A stretch of DNA of 64,000 bases, from positions 12,328,056 through 12,392,055 of the forward strand of contig OX940868.1 of NCBI GenBank assembly GCA_954871525.1, written 5' to 3'. This stretch comes from Parietaria judaica (lineage: Eukaryota; Streptophyta; Magnoliopsida; Rosales; Urticaceae). The translations under genes were made by a program, and so were the position numbers. Shown in pieces: positions 34,223 to 46,270 of the stretch. Each line of letters begins with the position of its first letter. Within the stretch, counting starts at the first letter, position 1. The notes under the pieces were generated by a model. The model was given only the letters and a program-made list of their open reading frames with translations, did not search any database and was not told the origin of the DNA.

Positions 34223-36780
34223 TCACTCATCCGTTGAGGACGGGACAAGGGTCGTCGCCGGAGCTTCCTCAGCGACAGCAGCTTCCGGCCGGATCGCCTC
34301 CAGCTGCGTCAGGATTTGCCGGAGCTCTGGTCTAGCTTCCGGTGAAGGGTCGACGCAGTGCAAGGCGAGCTTGAGCGTGTTGAGGAGCTCGTCGCCGTTG
34401 TCCGGCGCGTCCCTCATGAGCTCCAAGTCGAAGACCTCGTTGGTCCACTCCTCTTTCACAACCGAGGCCACCCACTCCGGCAGGTCCATCCCGTTCGTCG
34501 GCTCGCCGGGTGACTTCCCCGTCAGCAGCTCCAGGATGACGACGCCCAGGCTGTACACGTCGCATTTGGCGTTGACTTTCTTCGTCTTGGCCAACTCGGG
34601 GGCGCTGTAGCCGAGGGAACCGGCGGTGGCGATGACGTTGGTGTTGGCGGCGCTGGTCATGAGCCGTGACAGCCCCGTGTCAGCGATGTGGGCGTTGACT
34701 TTCTCGTCAAGGAGGATGTTGCTCGACGTTAGGTTTCCGTGGACCATGTTCTCTTCGGTGTGGAGGTAGAGAAGACCACGTGTCACTCCCACGGCGACGT
34801 TCATCCTCGTCGGCCAGTCGATGCTGCTCTCTGGTCCTCGAGCTGTTTAATGCCATTAGTCAACTACATAAAAAGTCAATTGAAATGGAGAAATGAACTG
34901 GTTCTGGTCAACTTACCGTGAAGGAAGGAAGAGAGGCTGCCCTTGGGCATGTAATCGAAGACGAGAAGCTTCTCTCCCTTGGGCCCCAAGTAATAGGCCC
35001 TGAGAGCCACCACATTGTGGTGCCGGATCTTCCCCAGCGCTGCGGCCTCCGCCTCGAACTCCTTATGCCCTTTGGTGGTCTTCTCGCGCAGCCGCTTCAC
35101 CGCCACCTGGCTCCCGTCCTCCAGCGTCGCCTTGTATGACGTCCCGTACGCGCTCTTCCCCATTATCTCTGCCGTCGCGCACAGCAGATCGTCGGCGGTG
35201 AACACAAATGGCCCGTCGAAGTGCACCAGCTTCCCGCCCGTATCCCCGCCTGACTGAACTTCAGGTGACCCTGAGACTGTCTTTCCAGGAATTCCTGCCG
35301 AAGCCGATTTCCCATTCTGACCTCTCGAAGCTGCTCTTCTTCTGAGGAAGCAGCACAATAAAAAGCAGCATAGGACGAGAAGGATCACCAGAAGCGCACC
35401 GGCGGCGATGAGAAGGATGTCCTTTGTGCTAAGCTTATGCTTCGGCTTCTTCGGGGATTCCGGTGGTTGAGAAGGTGAGATCTCTGGCGGAGAAGGGCAT
35501 ACGGTTGAAGCGCTGTATCCGCATAGCTCGAGATTACCCGTGAAAGAGGTTGAGTTGAACTTTTTGGCGAGAAGAGATGGGACGGAACCGGAGAGTTTGT
35601 TGTGGGAGACATTGAAAGAGGTGAGGTTGGCTAGTTTGGTCAGAGAGGGTGGGATTTCACCGGAAAACCTGTTCCCAGAGAAGTCGAGTTTGTTGAGTCC
35701 AGAGATGTTTCCGATGGTTTCCGGGATCGGACCGGTGAATTGATTGGCTTTAAGAACTAGAGAAGTAAGGTTACGCAATCGTTCCCAGGATTGTGGAATT
35801 TCGGCACCGAGATTGTTTTGAGCGAGATTCAAGGAGACTAAGGATGAGATGTTTGATAAACTAGAAGGAAAACTTCCATTGATAGAATTTTCGGACAAAT
35901 CCAGAACTCGAAGCTTCGTCAGCCTCCCTAAATCATTGGGTATCGTCCCGATAATCTGGTTGTTGGAAAGAGAAATTTGTTCAAGATTTTCCAAGTTCGA
36001 GAGCGAAACCGGGATTGAACCCGAGAAGTTGTTGTGATCAAGATTCAAGAACTGAAGTCTGTATGATAAGCTCCGGTTTTGTCCACCACCCCAAGAGCCA
36101 GGGAGATGACCGGAGAGGGTATTATATTGAAGGGACAGAATCGTGAGCGAAACCGACTTCGTGAGAGTACTCGGAACAGACCCAGAAAGAGAGTTGAAGC
36201 TCAGATTGAGCCTGAACAACCTAGTCGAGTTCGAAAGGCTGGAAGGAATCGGACCAGTGAGCGAGTTATTGCTCAGATCGAGTGTTTGAAGCGAAAGGCA
36301 GTTACCGATCGATGGCGGGATCGAACCCGAGAGGCGGTTGTTGAAGAGGTAAACTCCTCGGAGATCAGGAAGAAAGCCGAGCGACTGCGGAACACCGCCC
36401 GAGAGGAAGTTGTCGTGAAGACTGATCTTCCTCAGGGCTCGGAGCTGCCCGATCTTCTCGGAGATTCTCCCGCCGAGCCCTTTCCACGGGAGCTGGAGCG
36501 CAATAACCTCCCCTTTGGCGCACTTGATCCCGGCCCACTTCCCGGAGCAAGCAGCATTGCTACTCCCGTTCCAGGTCCGGAGAACGCCGATGGGGTCAAC
36601 AAGCTCGTGCTTGATGGCCTGCAGCGACTGGTAATCCGCTTGCGTGACGAATATCCCGTCCCATGATTGGCCGGAGAGGAGCTGAGAAAGCAAAAGCAAG
36701 GCATATAATAAGAAGTGGTTAGTGGATAATCTGGGTGAGATACAGAATGTATTTTCCATCAACATGGAACAGGGGATCAT
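34223..36780 (-). CDS. IMK2: IMK2-like LRR receptor kinase, probably catalytically inactive
   Basis: Exon 1 (36780-34917) and exon 2 (34842-34223) with a 74-nt GT-AG intron give 827 residues, close to the 836 of Arabidopsis IMK2. Order: signal peptide (about 20-37), LRR N-terminal cap ([18 protein letters not shown]), about 12 leucine-rich repeats (about 95-410), a Pro-rich spacer, one transmembrane helix (about 454-478, [17 protein letters not shown]), and a kinase-like domain (about 535-815). The ATP-anchoring Lys562 (VAVKRL) is present, but the catalytic HRD triplet is H656-G-N658 and DFG is D676-T-G678, so phosphotransfer is unlikely. IMK-type kinases are expressed in meristems in Arabidopsis and maize and may act as scaffolds. 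The start could be Met1, Met6 or Met8; all keep the signal peptide. Confidence 0.93.
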
Positions 36781-38402
36781 CTGAAACTTTCTTCACTACA
36801 AAGCCTATTTGGAGAGAATATGATGATGAAAGTGTAGTAGTGAAAGGAAGAAAGAAGTAATGGCGATGGAGAGAAGAGAGAGTGAGGGAGAGATATAAGA
36901 GAGTGAAGAGATAAAAACAAAAGAGAAAGAGACGATGGGATTCATATCATGTGAAGCTAGCTTTCTGCATGGAGCGAAAAACGGAATTCTTATTTTTTTC
37001 TTTTCTCAAAAGAGTCAGAGTCGTCGTTGATTTGTTTGTCCCAACGGCTACTTATTTTCTTACATGGCAGTGGCACAACGGCTTGGGTTGAAAATACCTG
37101 GTCCTGGGTCCTTTGTTTTCTTCCACGTAACGGCTATATTCCAGGAGGACCGACATAGGCCGACGTGGCGCACCGAAATGACCATTATGACCTTGATGAC
37201 GTAGTTAGTAGTAGTACGGTACGGTCGCTCTCGGCGAAATAGTGAATGGGCTTTTTGCTTCGAAAACATGGGAAGTCCCATTTGAAAGTGAAAAGACCAT
37301 TTTAATGATGTCGTGTCCCAACTACGACACCGTTTTACCTCTTTGTTCTTCGTTACCATATGATTATGATCCTTTCATTCATTATCTTGTTTGGCTTTTA
37401 ATAATGTTCTCTCTGCTCTCTACTCTACAATAGGTTAGGGCATATCTTTTGTAATTAATTGTACAAAAATTCATGGGCAACCCTATAAAAACCCTACTTT
37501 GTATAAAATAAATCTAAACGTTCCATGGAAGTCCTAAAGTTTTTTCGAAGTCCAACACCATGACTTTTTTAATTCATGAAAGGTATCATACTTTAATTAA
37601 TAAACAATATTAACTTTGTTTAAAATCCTATAAAAAAAAACTCCAAAGTACCATAATTTTATTCCATTAATTTAAGTAGAACATTTTTTTACAAAAATTC
37701 CATTAATATACATTTTATGGATACCTATAAAATTTGATTGGCATAAATAAATAGTCATCGGTATATGAAAAATCTTATGAAAAATATGCCCTCCAATAAT
37801 CGGTTATCAATTTTCAAGTTAAACCTTGGTAGTAGTAGTACTATTAACCCAATCTTCGGTGAAACTTGGAATGCAGAAACAACCTCGTTCGATTACCCAG
37901 CTAAACTATTCGACTAAAAACTCATAAGCTGGTAACACCTGTAAAGTCTTCTTCCAAGTGGAATCCTTATTCCTTACATTTCAAACACTCTTCTCCACAA
38001 CAGAGAGATTAGATTCACTCTGTTTTTTTTTTACCACAAATTTCAAATCAATACAATCGTACGAGATCATATCAAATTACCATGATGAAAAGACGGCATC
38101 TATTTCCCAACATCTCAAATTCATTCAGATCAACTCGCCCAGACAATTCAGCTTCAATCATATAATAATAATAATAACTATATATGTGAAGAAAAAAACA
38201 CACATTGTTACTGTTTCACATTATCAGAGACAGGAAAAAAATTAAGAGAACAAAGAACTAAGAGAGAGATCCACATTAAAAGCAAGAAAAACAAAATTCG
38301 GAATTCGTATGACCAGAAAATGCACAGAAACTAGGTCTAAGTTCTTCTCAAATTGGGGAAAACCCACGAGATGTATGTATATACGGAACCATTACCCCGA
38401 GC
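36781..38402. other. 5' flank of the IMK2-like gene and 3' flank of the PRA1 gene
   Basis: A GA-rich leader (about 36830-36930, coding-strand CT-rich) precedes the IMK2-like start codon. Further upstream is AT-rich DNA without a coding frame; 38250-38402 is probably the 3' UTR of the PRA1 gene. Confidence 0.45.
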
Positions 38403-39080
38403 TCAGACGCGCGCGGCGACAACGGCGGGGCCGGCGGCCACAGCGACGTTGGAGGCGGCGCCGCTGAGGAACGAGAGGAATCCGGTGGAGGCGGAAGGCT
38501 CCTGCTCGTCGAGGAAGAGATCCTCCGGAACCCTGAATGCGGCGTGCGTGGCGACCACGGCGGTTCCGAGCATGAGAGCGGAGAGGAGCAAGGATCCGAC
38601 GCTGGTGAGGAAGATGACGAAGACGCTGAGGCCGACGAGTCCCAGCAGCGTCTGCGTGTCGGAGTAGGTGCGGCCGAAGATCACCAGAGGCTGATCGGCG
38701 GGCCTGAAGAGGTAGAGGAACAGCCACGCCGAGAGGAGGCCGACGAGGACCAGGAGCGAGATCGGATTCGTCAGGAGCGACACGGCCAGGACCCCACCCA
38801 CCACGGCGAGGTAGTTCACGCGGAAGTAGGAGTAGTTCTTGCGGAGGCGGAGCGTGGCGTCGGAGATCGACTCCGGCTTCGCGAACGCCGATCGGTCCGC
38901 GAGCTCCGCCCATGGCCGGCGCTGCGCGAGGCCGTTGCGGAGCGAATCGGAGAGGTGGCCGATGAAGGCTCGGACGGCGGGGGCGGACGCCGGAGCCTGG
39001 GATTCGACGGCGGAGGGGACGGCGGGAACGGTAGCGGGAGAGGAATTGGAGATCGGCAGAATCGGCGGAGAGGACGCCAT
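38403..39080 (-). CDS. PRA1B: PRA1 family protein, B subgroup
   Basis: An intronless 225-residue frame, the usual form and size of plant PRA1 (prenylated Rab acceptor 1) proteins. The N-terminus is Ala/Pro/Ser-rich (1-35). The PRA1 domain follows with RRPWAELADRSAFAKPES and RLRKNYSYFRVNYLAV, then two pairs of hydrophobic helices (about 90-103 and 107-125, 144-160 and 162-182) around the conserved FRPADQPLVIFGR linker. The C-terminus has the EDLFLDEQEP acidic motif, linked in the family to ER export. These proteins sit in ER, Golgi or endosomal membranes and help recruit Rab GTPases in vesicle traffic. GC-rich coding sequence contrasts with the flanks but is normal for this family. Confidence 0.93.
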   Translation of the reverse strand: MASSPPILPISNSSPATVPAVPSAVESQAPASAPAVRAFIGHLSDSLRNGLAQRRPWAELADRSAFAKPESISDATLRLRKNYSYFRVNYLAVVGGVLAVSLLTNPISLLVLVGLLSAWLFLYLFRPADQPLVIFGRTYSDTQTLLGLVGLSVFVIFLTSVGSLLLSALMLGTAVVATHAAFRVPEDLFLDEQEPSASTGFLSFLSGAASNVAVAAGPAVVAARV

Positions 39081-40178
39081 TGTCGAGATCGGAAGTTTGG
39101 AGATCGATCGAGGGTTTGTGAATCGAAGATGTGGAAGCGCGTGAATGTAGAGGACGGAGAAGAGAGAAGTCGGAATTTATGACTGCTTTTTCTTTTATTT
39201 ATTTAATTAATTAATTGCTGTGAAGCACCGACGAAGGCAGATGATTGAACTGGGACGGTCGGATGGAGTTGGCAAGGAATTGTGACCGTTGATTGGGGTG
39301 ATGAAGAAATTAGCGTGTGAAATATGTTGAATTTAGACGCTTCACCGCTAAGGCATAGACATTTCAGGAATTCAGGTAAATAACGGCATAAATACTTCTG
39401 TGTCATTTCAAGTTAGGGTTATTAACGGCTTATGTTCTCGTTCTTTCATAAACATTCGACTTATGTTCCTATTCTTCTTTTTAGCGATATATATTTCATA
39501 ACTCCTAAAACATACTCAAACTCAACACCACTATGTTTTCGTCTCCCTCCATTTATTTTTATCACGTGTCACGCTGATGTTTAGACACGTGGCTTGAGAT
39601 AATTAAAAAGTACCATTTTTGTGGTAAAAAGTGCCATTTCGTAGATAATATTAATTCATTGTAATGATAAAGTACCATTTTTTTTTATTTCTCTCTCTCT
39701 CTCTCTTCCTTTTCTCTCATATATACAAATCGTAAAATCGAACGGATGCAAAATATACGATCAATATGCGTAATAACATGAAAATCCTAAGCTTAAACCC
39801 TATACCCATCCATGGCTACGCCAAGAATCGTTTCACCTCGCACATTCTCGATCAAAATTTATGCGTACACTTTAAAGGGAAATGATAAGGGGTGAAAATA
39901 TTTGATGTTGAACCTCGCGAAAGGCTGTCTACATACACTTTAAAGGGATCATGTCATCATGTAGTTCAAATTGGAGGGATAGGGGGTACGTACCTGAGCT
40001 TGTTAGGGCAAGTCGAAAGCTGATTGCGGAGACATGGGCTCTGTCGTCGTAGCTAGATGATGAGGCTAGTTGCATCAATTATGTGTCAGGCTAGGAGGCG
40101 TCAAGGCGACATGCTTGGGGCGACATGTCAGGGTTGTGAACCAAGTCACCAGAATGACGACATTTAAGGTCGAACAAA
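39081..40178. other. intergenic, no gene seen
   Basis: The PRA1 5' flank, then AT-rich DNA with a (CT)n tract near 39693-39707 and a moderately GC stretch after 39790 that may be a retroelement remnant. No gene seen. Confidence 0.45.
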
Positions 40179-40300
40179 GATCGAGTGTTGACAGGGGTCG
40201 AAAGTCGGCAAGGCACAACGATCGACATGGATCGAATATTGACAAGAGTCGAGTATCGACAGGGGTCGAATGTCGATAGGGGTCGAGTATCGACAAGGCT
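40179..40300 (+). repeat. short tandem repeat of 17-18 bp units
   Basis: Six or so imperfect units of the form 'gtcgagtatcgacaggg' or 'gtcgaatgtcgatagg' in head-to-tail order. Each unit carries a small TCGA...TCGA palindrome. No coding use apparent. Confidence 0.75.
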
Positions 40301-40626
40301 TGAATATCATCCTTGTTCCTGACAGTAAGGATAGGCGAGACCATGATGAGCAAAGTGTCTGAATCCCGACTCGCGGGAAGAAAGAGAATTCTATAGAGAG
40401 AAGTTCTCTTTTTAGAGAGGGAGCTCCAAATGCGGAAGAAAGTGTATCCAAATGAGGAGGAGGAACCTCCTATTTATAGGAAATGGGAGTATTCAATATT
40501 CCCTTTATGCCCCTGGGTGATTGCGCCTAGCCTTGTCCGAGAGAAGTTGTCATACTCCCCTAAAATTAATTTTTATCAATGCAAATATTTTAAAAAATGT
40601 CCAACAATAATTTTCAAATCTCTTAT

Positions 40627-41305
40627 TAGGGGTGCAACTGGGTAGGATACCCTGCTTTTTCGAGGTACCCGGTACCGGAATCCGGGTATCTGAAAACTTG
40701 TACCCGGAACCGGTACCCTGAAATCCGGGTACCCTGTTTTCGGGTACCCTGTTTCCGGGTATTTGTATTTTGATACCCGGTACCCGGTTTTGAGAACCGG
40801 GTCCGGGTACCCGGTTTTACCCTATACCCTGTTTTTTTAATATATATATATATATTATTTAAAAATAAAAACATACATTCATCTTAAAAAAAACTGCATA
40901 AAAAAATAATCTCGCACATCAAGCATAAAAGAAAAAACAGCCCAAAATGCATAAAAAAAAATAAAAAATTCCGCATCAAGTATAACATAGTCCCGCGAAA
41001 AAAGAAAAAAAGAAACATAGTCTCCGGCATCGGAGGGATGCGGGATTTTGATGAAGTCGGCAAGATGGGAGAGAGGCAACATAAATGAAGTCGAGCCCTA
41101 GTGTAGAGAAGTAAATCTAAAAATTAAATTACCATAAAAATAAAAGACAAAATTAAAACAGGGTAATAAACCGGGTACCGGATACCCGGTTTTTTTAATT
41201 TTACTACCCGGTACCCGGAACCGGAATTCGGTTCCGGTTATTAAATCCGGATACCAATACGGTTCCGGATAATTACCCGCTTTCCGGGTATTATTTGCAC
41301 CCCTA
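40627..41305. mobile_element. non-autonomous hAT-like element with perfect 8-bp duplication
   Basis: The ends TAGGGGTGCAA and TTGCACCCCTA are perfect 11-bp inverted repeats, flanked by TCTCTTAT (40619-40626 and 41306-41313). Both ends are arrays of GGTACCCGGTACCGG-like words (40655-40825 and 41172-41290) around an AT-rich core. No transposase in 679 bp. A small fragment of the same words appears at 48272-48300. Confidence 0.9.
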
Positions 41306-42197
41306 TCTCTTATGGCAAAATAATTTTTAGGTTTTTGAATATCTTACCACGGCAAAATATTTAATATATATCGCATATAATGACACACTTGTGGTACTTT
41401 TCCCACAAATAATTTTTTTTTCTTGTAATAAAACGACGTATGCAAAATGTAAAGTGAGGAGAGAAAATAAAAACACAAAATGAAAACACCTTTTTTTGTT
41501 TTTATCTTTGTATGTAAAGTAATAGAAATAAAAAAAAAATGCTTTTAGAAAATATTTTATCAAGATATTAAGCAATCATCTTTTTATCACTTTTTTTATT
41601 AAATATTTTGACAAAGATTAAAATCTGTTTTTAAAAATATCTTCCAAACGCTCAAGTAGCTAAGCAAAGGTAAATATTTTATCAAAATTTAACGTCCTAT
41701 AAGATTTTTCTCGCACGAAGCTAGATATACAATCAACTAAATGGCATTGTTCGCAATTATCAAAGTTCAATTGTTTGAAAATTGCCAAATGCGATTTTTT
41801 TTTTTTTTTTTACCTTTGCTTTAATTACACGCTAATTGCAAGTTTCGAAGCAACGCGTAGATATAAAGGACGAAGAGGTGTCACTTTCCCATTTTGCCAA
41901 AAAAAAAAAGGACTCGTAAACATTACGATATTTGGTTTTACCGTATCTTCGAATCCAAGGTTTTTCACCTCCTATGCAAATTTACCAAGCACAAATTAAC
42001 GAATTCAAAAAAAAAAAAAAAAAACACTCACACAGAGATAAACATGTTCTTAGCAAAACATAAACATAGAATTCATAGCGTAAGAAAACATTTGTTTTCA
42101 AGATTCATACCCTATAAAAGGCCATACAGGTTTTCCTTAGTAGTAGATTAATTATGTAATGTGAGACGAATCTGCAGTTTCATGATCCTTCCGAGAT
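41306..42197. other. intergenic, no gene seen
   Basis: AT-rich with several poly-A/T runs; the final part is the 3' flank of the MIF-like gene. Confidence 0.5.
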
Positions 42198-44576
42198 CTA
42201 AAAGGTTGATCCGTTCCATCCAAAGTTGGAGCCCTGTAACACAGTTCATGTTCGTAAGAGACAAGCATACATGATTATTTATCACCAATTTCAAACATGC
42301 TATTATAAACCCGCGTAGTTCCTAATTATTATGTTTAAAAGCGGATCGGGAATATTAATCCCTCATGAACTTTATTCAATGCTGCAGTTTTCCCTTTAGA
42401 ATTTCATTTTTATGCATTTTAATACTTGGACTTCCGTTTTGGTGAGCGCTTTTGCCCCTTAAAATGTCATTCTAGTGCACTTTGCACCTAATATTTCGTC
42501 TTGCAAGAATACTCAGCTCTTTTTTTGTTAAGGAATTCTTAGTTACATGACTTCATCAAGGAAACACATTTAATATGAACTTAAAAAGAAAAAGAAAGAA
42601 AACTTCTCCGCGAAAAATGACTCATGCATAACAATTGTGTTAATTTTACAACAAACAGAGGATAATTTTGCACAAAATAAGAATTCAAGGGCCATTAACA
42701 TGGTAGTTTATGTGGCAGATTGCAGTGAAATGTATATATTCAATCGGAGAAGTGCACCCAAAAAAAAAATGATTGCAAATTGGACCAAAATAAAGTTTGA
42801 GAGACAAAACGTACTAATGAGTAAACTCATGAGGGATTACCGCCAATTACTCGAGGATAAAAGTTTTGCCAAAGGGTTTGAACGGTAAGGATTGATTTAC
42901 ATGATCTAGTTCTGGTGTAAAGCATGTAAACACTGTGCATATTCTTGACTTTGGTTGGCCTAAACAAACAGGAACAATGCAATAAGAAAAAACATAAATA
43001 TTCATGCAAGATTACGGCCAATGTCGTGTTTGAAGACTTAAGAAGTTCGTTCCGAAGACTTGCCTTAGTGTCGTAGAATTTGAGAAAGTAACGAGATTTG
43101 GGCACAGACAGCTTCGTCTCCAGAATGGAAGCAATGGCAGCACTTAGCTTCTTGTTTACATCGGGAGTAAGCCCGCCGATCGAGACCAGCTCACCGTACG
43201 CAGCTGGCTGCTCAGTGCCCCCGAACGCGATGGGCACCGACCCCTTCAGCACAACCATCACATACTGTAGCATTTTGGAAGACGCAATATGATTAAGTTT
43301 TCTCCTTAATTTATGTTGAAAATATCTATAATCTTACACCACAAATAAAAACACAGGAGCTAACGTGGAAAGCGCAGTTTTGAGAAAAACCACGAGCTCG
43401 GGTAGAAAGTTTCAATCAATTTCAAAAGATAACATTAGCGGAAGGAAACTATATACTTTAAAAAAAAAAAAAAAACTCTTAATCGCCCACAAAACGAAAA
43501 ATCCTTGACGTGAAATTACAAAGGAGCGGCACATCAGGCCAACTTTTATCGCACAACTGAATTTCGTAGACACATGACATGTTTATGCATTTAGATTGCG
43601 TACATAAAAAAGAGAACTCTGACTAGATGTAGAGGAAGCCTTCGTTATGCTCAATAACCTGTGAGAAATGGTGGATAACTACGAGCCTTTGTCTAGAATC
43701 CAACCGATCGACACACGAAATGCTAAACGCAAACACGCAATCCACCCAAGTAAAATGTCGGGATTATCTTTGAGCATCAAACTTATTATGTTATTATAAA
43801 GGATTACCTTCTCAAGAACCAAATTTTATGGGCCCATACTAAAACCAAGAGACTCAAAAAGCTAAATGGCTAACAATGTAGACTACACAACAAACAAGGA
43901 AGCGCCAACACCCAAGCACCGGTTTAGGTTAAAGCGATGAATGCGGTCGATTGAGACAGTATTATTCACCCGGCCCACGAGGATGGCACGAGCATTGCAC
44001 GATGAGATTACTTTCCTCAAACAAAACCACTATCTTATTTGCAGCCGTAGTCAATTATTGATTACGAGCAAAAGATCACGCCCACGAAATCATAAATTTC
44101 AGTTTAGTTTCATCATATGGTAACAGGAAAGAAATACATCAAGCAGCTTTTATCTTTCCGTCTCTCGTTTCTCTGCCATTGATGGAGCTCGATCTAACTC
44201 GAATAGATCCAAGCAAGGTTGTAGTAGAATATAGCATAGTTTATGTTGGTGTGTATAAGCGTTTTATTGTCGTCTTAGTGGTGTATTGTATCACTATCAA
44301 TGAGAAAATAACTTTCCCAAAATCATCAACACGGGCTCACTCCTAAAACCGAATTATCGTTAGAAAGGGAAAGGGAAAGCAAGATGCAGAGACATGTAAT
44401 CAACACAAGCAACCATAGATAGAAGTAATTGCGAAACCCTAAACAGAGAGAGAGAGAGAGCGTACGGCCTCGGGCTTGCCGATGAGAGAAGCGACGACGG
44501 AGGTGGCTTCGGAGAGGATAGAGGAAGTGTCGACGCCTTCCAGGCTCACGTTGGTCGATATGTTCAGGCACGGCAT
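42198..44576 (-). CDS. MIF/D-dopachrome tautomerase-like protein, MDL1/2 type
   Basis: Three exons, 44576-44466 (37 codons), 43264-43064 (67 codons) and 42233-42198 (11 codons and stop), give exactly 115 residues, the family's standard length. The protein starts MPCLNISTNVSLEGVDT, so Pro2, the catalytic base of MIF tautomerases, becomes the N-terminus after Met removal, and the active-site Lys34 lies in GKPE. Further marks are YVMVVLKGSVPIAFGGTEQP, SVPKSRYFLKFYDTK and the C-terminal GSNFGWNGSTF. The animal CXXC redox motif is absent, as in plant relatives. Plant MDLs have weak tautomerase activity and are linked to stress and immunity; this copy has no targeting tail, so cytosolic. Intron 2 starts with GC (AAG|GCAAGT) instead of GT; without using it the frame would continue into a run of unrelated residues. 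Confidence 0.92.
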
Positions 44577-45979
44577 AGCTTCTTCTTCTTCTTCTTTCTC
44601 AGCTCAAAGCAGAGTCTACTACACTTAACGCCCATTTATCCACAAAACTCACACGTGTTTGCTTAATTAATATTTGTACAAATGTTGTTTAATATCTTTA
44701 GTTTTTGCATTCTCCTCCTTACTTAACTTTATAGAATGGACATGATAACTTTACAAATCTTATTATACTACCCAAGTTTTTATTTATCGAGTAGCAAATT
44801 TAATATTCCATCCGCATTTTCTTGAAGCGTGGACAAAAATATTTGTCATAAATTTTGATGAATACACGATTTAAGACGCATTATACTATTGAACGTTGAA
44901 AGGGTGAAAAAATCATGAATCGGATTGGTATAATAAGTGCGAGCTAGGAGTCAGACACAAGGGGGATTAAAAAAAAAAAAAAAAACCACTGACGAGTTCA
45001 GTTTTATATTTGTTCGGTACTTCAAATTTAATTCTTCCCATCTATGATTCACGGTTAAAATGAGATCCACTTTCTTTCGCAACTGTAACAAAGTAACAAA
45101 TTCAAACATTTGCTATTTGGAACATAAATTTAAATAAACCACATAATATACGGTATTTTTACAAATGTTTTCTTGACAAACTCCCTAAAATATCAACACA
45201 CATTAAAGGGGGGTTGGGCTTTGGTACGAGGGTGGCTGGGCTTGAGTATTTTTTTTTAAAATTGGGCAACACTAATTGATTTTCAGAAATTGGAGTGGTG
45301 GTTTCAACAACGCTACCTTTGTGAGTGGATCCGCCCATGGGCTCGTGAACGTGGTACTTATTTCCCGGGAGTATCACTTTGAATTTAAGAGGGGAGACTG
45401 TAATAGCGGTTGGTCGTGAGGATCCCGACCGGCTAAAACCCTTTCTAACTAAGCGAAAAATCTGGATGTGATAGAGCCTCCCCGTTCCAGCATAGTTGGG
45501 CTTTTGGTCTGTTAACTTTCCAGGCCGAACTCCAACTACCGTCTTCGCAGTGGGCTTAAATAGTTGAATAGTGGGCATTCTCAGATTATATAGGACCTCT
45601 AATAAGTAATCAAATATTTTGAAAAAAAAATATTTTTTCAGAACGAAAATATTTTTTTAATAATGCAAACTATGAAAGAGTTGGATGTTTTATAAGTGGT
45701 CTTTTTTTCCATATTTGTGAGGGTATTGTTGGTTGGGTACCACTAGTTAGTGGCAAAGTAGTCCCAGACAGTCCAAAGTCCAAACAAGACTTAGTGAATT
45801 AATTAAAGCATGTAAAGACTGAGTTTGGCCATAAATTATTGAGAACGTGGTCCTTTTAAAATGCTCCAAATATGACTAAATTTGTCACAGTATCTTCTTT
45901 TGAATTCCTCTACAGTGAAAAGACAATACAAAAGCAACTCGTGCTATATGGACCCGTGTTATAATATCTTGATTATTTA

Positions 45980-46012
<33 letters not shown>

Positions 46013-46270
46013 CACATGGTTAATCACAAGTTACTCATGAATTATATATAACTATATAATATTTTTTACTATCATATCATGCATTTCATATTATGCTCGA
46101 CCGAATAGCTAGGCTCGCATTCAAGACGTGCCTAACTTTCTCAAAAACTCATTTATAAAATGAAAAAAAAAGCTCGAAAATAAAACGTTACACTTTTTCT
46201 CTTTTTCTTGCAAACTGATGAAGAAAAGGCCCGTAACTTTTTGTAGTGTTTGAGATGAAAAGAATATGTA
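44577..46270. other. intergenic between the two MIF-like genes
   Basis: About 1.7 kb with the 5' flank of the MDL1/2-type gene, an unassigned open frame at 45159-45578, and a (TA)n tract at about 45986-46012. Confidence 0.45.
45159..45578 (-). CDS. unassigned open frame, probably not a gene
   Basis: A 139-codon frame starting MPTIQLFKPTAKTVVGVRPG, in a less AT-rich island between the MIF-like genes. I recognise no family, and see no supporting promoter, introns or signal. It is basic and Ser/Thr/Pro-rich. It may be part of a retroelement or a chance frame; listed because it is the longest unexplained frame in an otherwise AT-rich stretch. Confidence 0.15.
   Translation of the reverse strand: MPTIQLFKPTAKTVVGVRPGKLTDQKPNYAGTGRLYHIQIFRLVRKGFSRSGSSRPTAITVSPLKFKVILPGNKYHVHEPMGGSTHKGSVVETTTPISENQLVLPNFKKKYSSPATLVPKPNPPLMCVDILGSLSRKHL

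Noticed and set aside
36079..36666. A 195-codon plus-strand frame opposite the IMK2-like gene
   Set aside because: Antisense shadow of leucine-rich repeat codons; no family resemblance.
38544..39182. A 212-codon plus-strand frame opposite the PRA1 gene
   Set aside because: It is the Glu/Arg-rich antisense shadow of the PRA1 coding sequence.
40179..40300. A CRISPR array in the tandem repeat
   Set aside because: Units are contiguous without spacers, and this is a plant nuclear sequence.
40164..40451. Repetitive frames over the 17-18 bp repeat (minus 40164-40451 and 40075-40353)
   Set aside because: Their regular Asp-Pro-Arg and Ser-Ile-Leu-Asp repeats simply translate the tandem DNA repeat.
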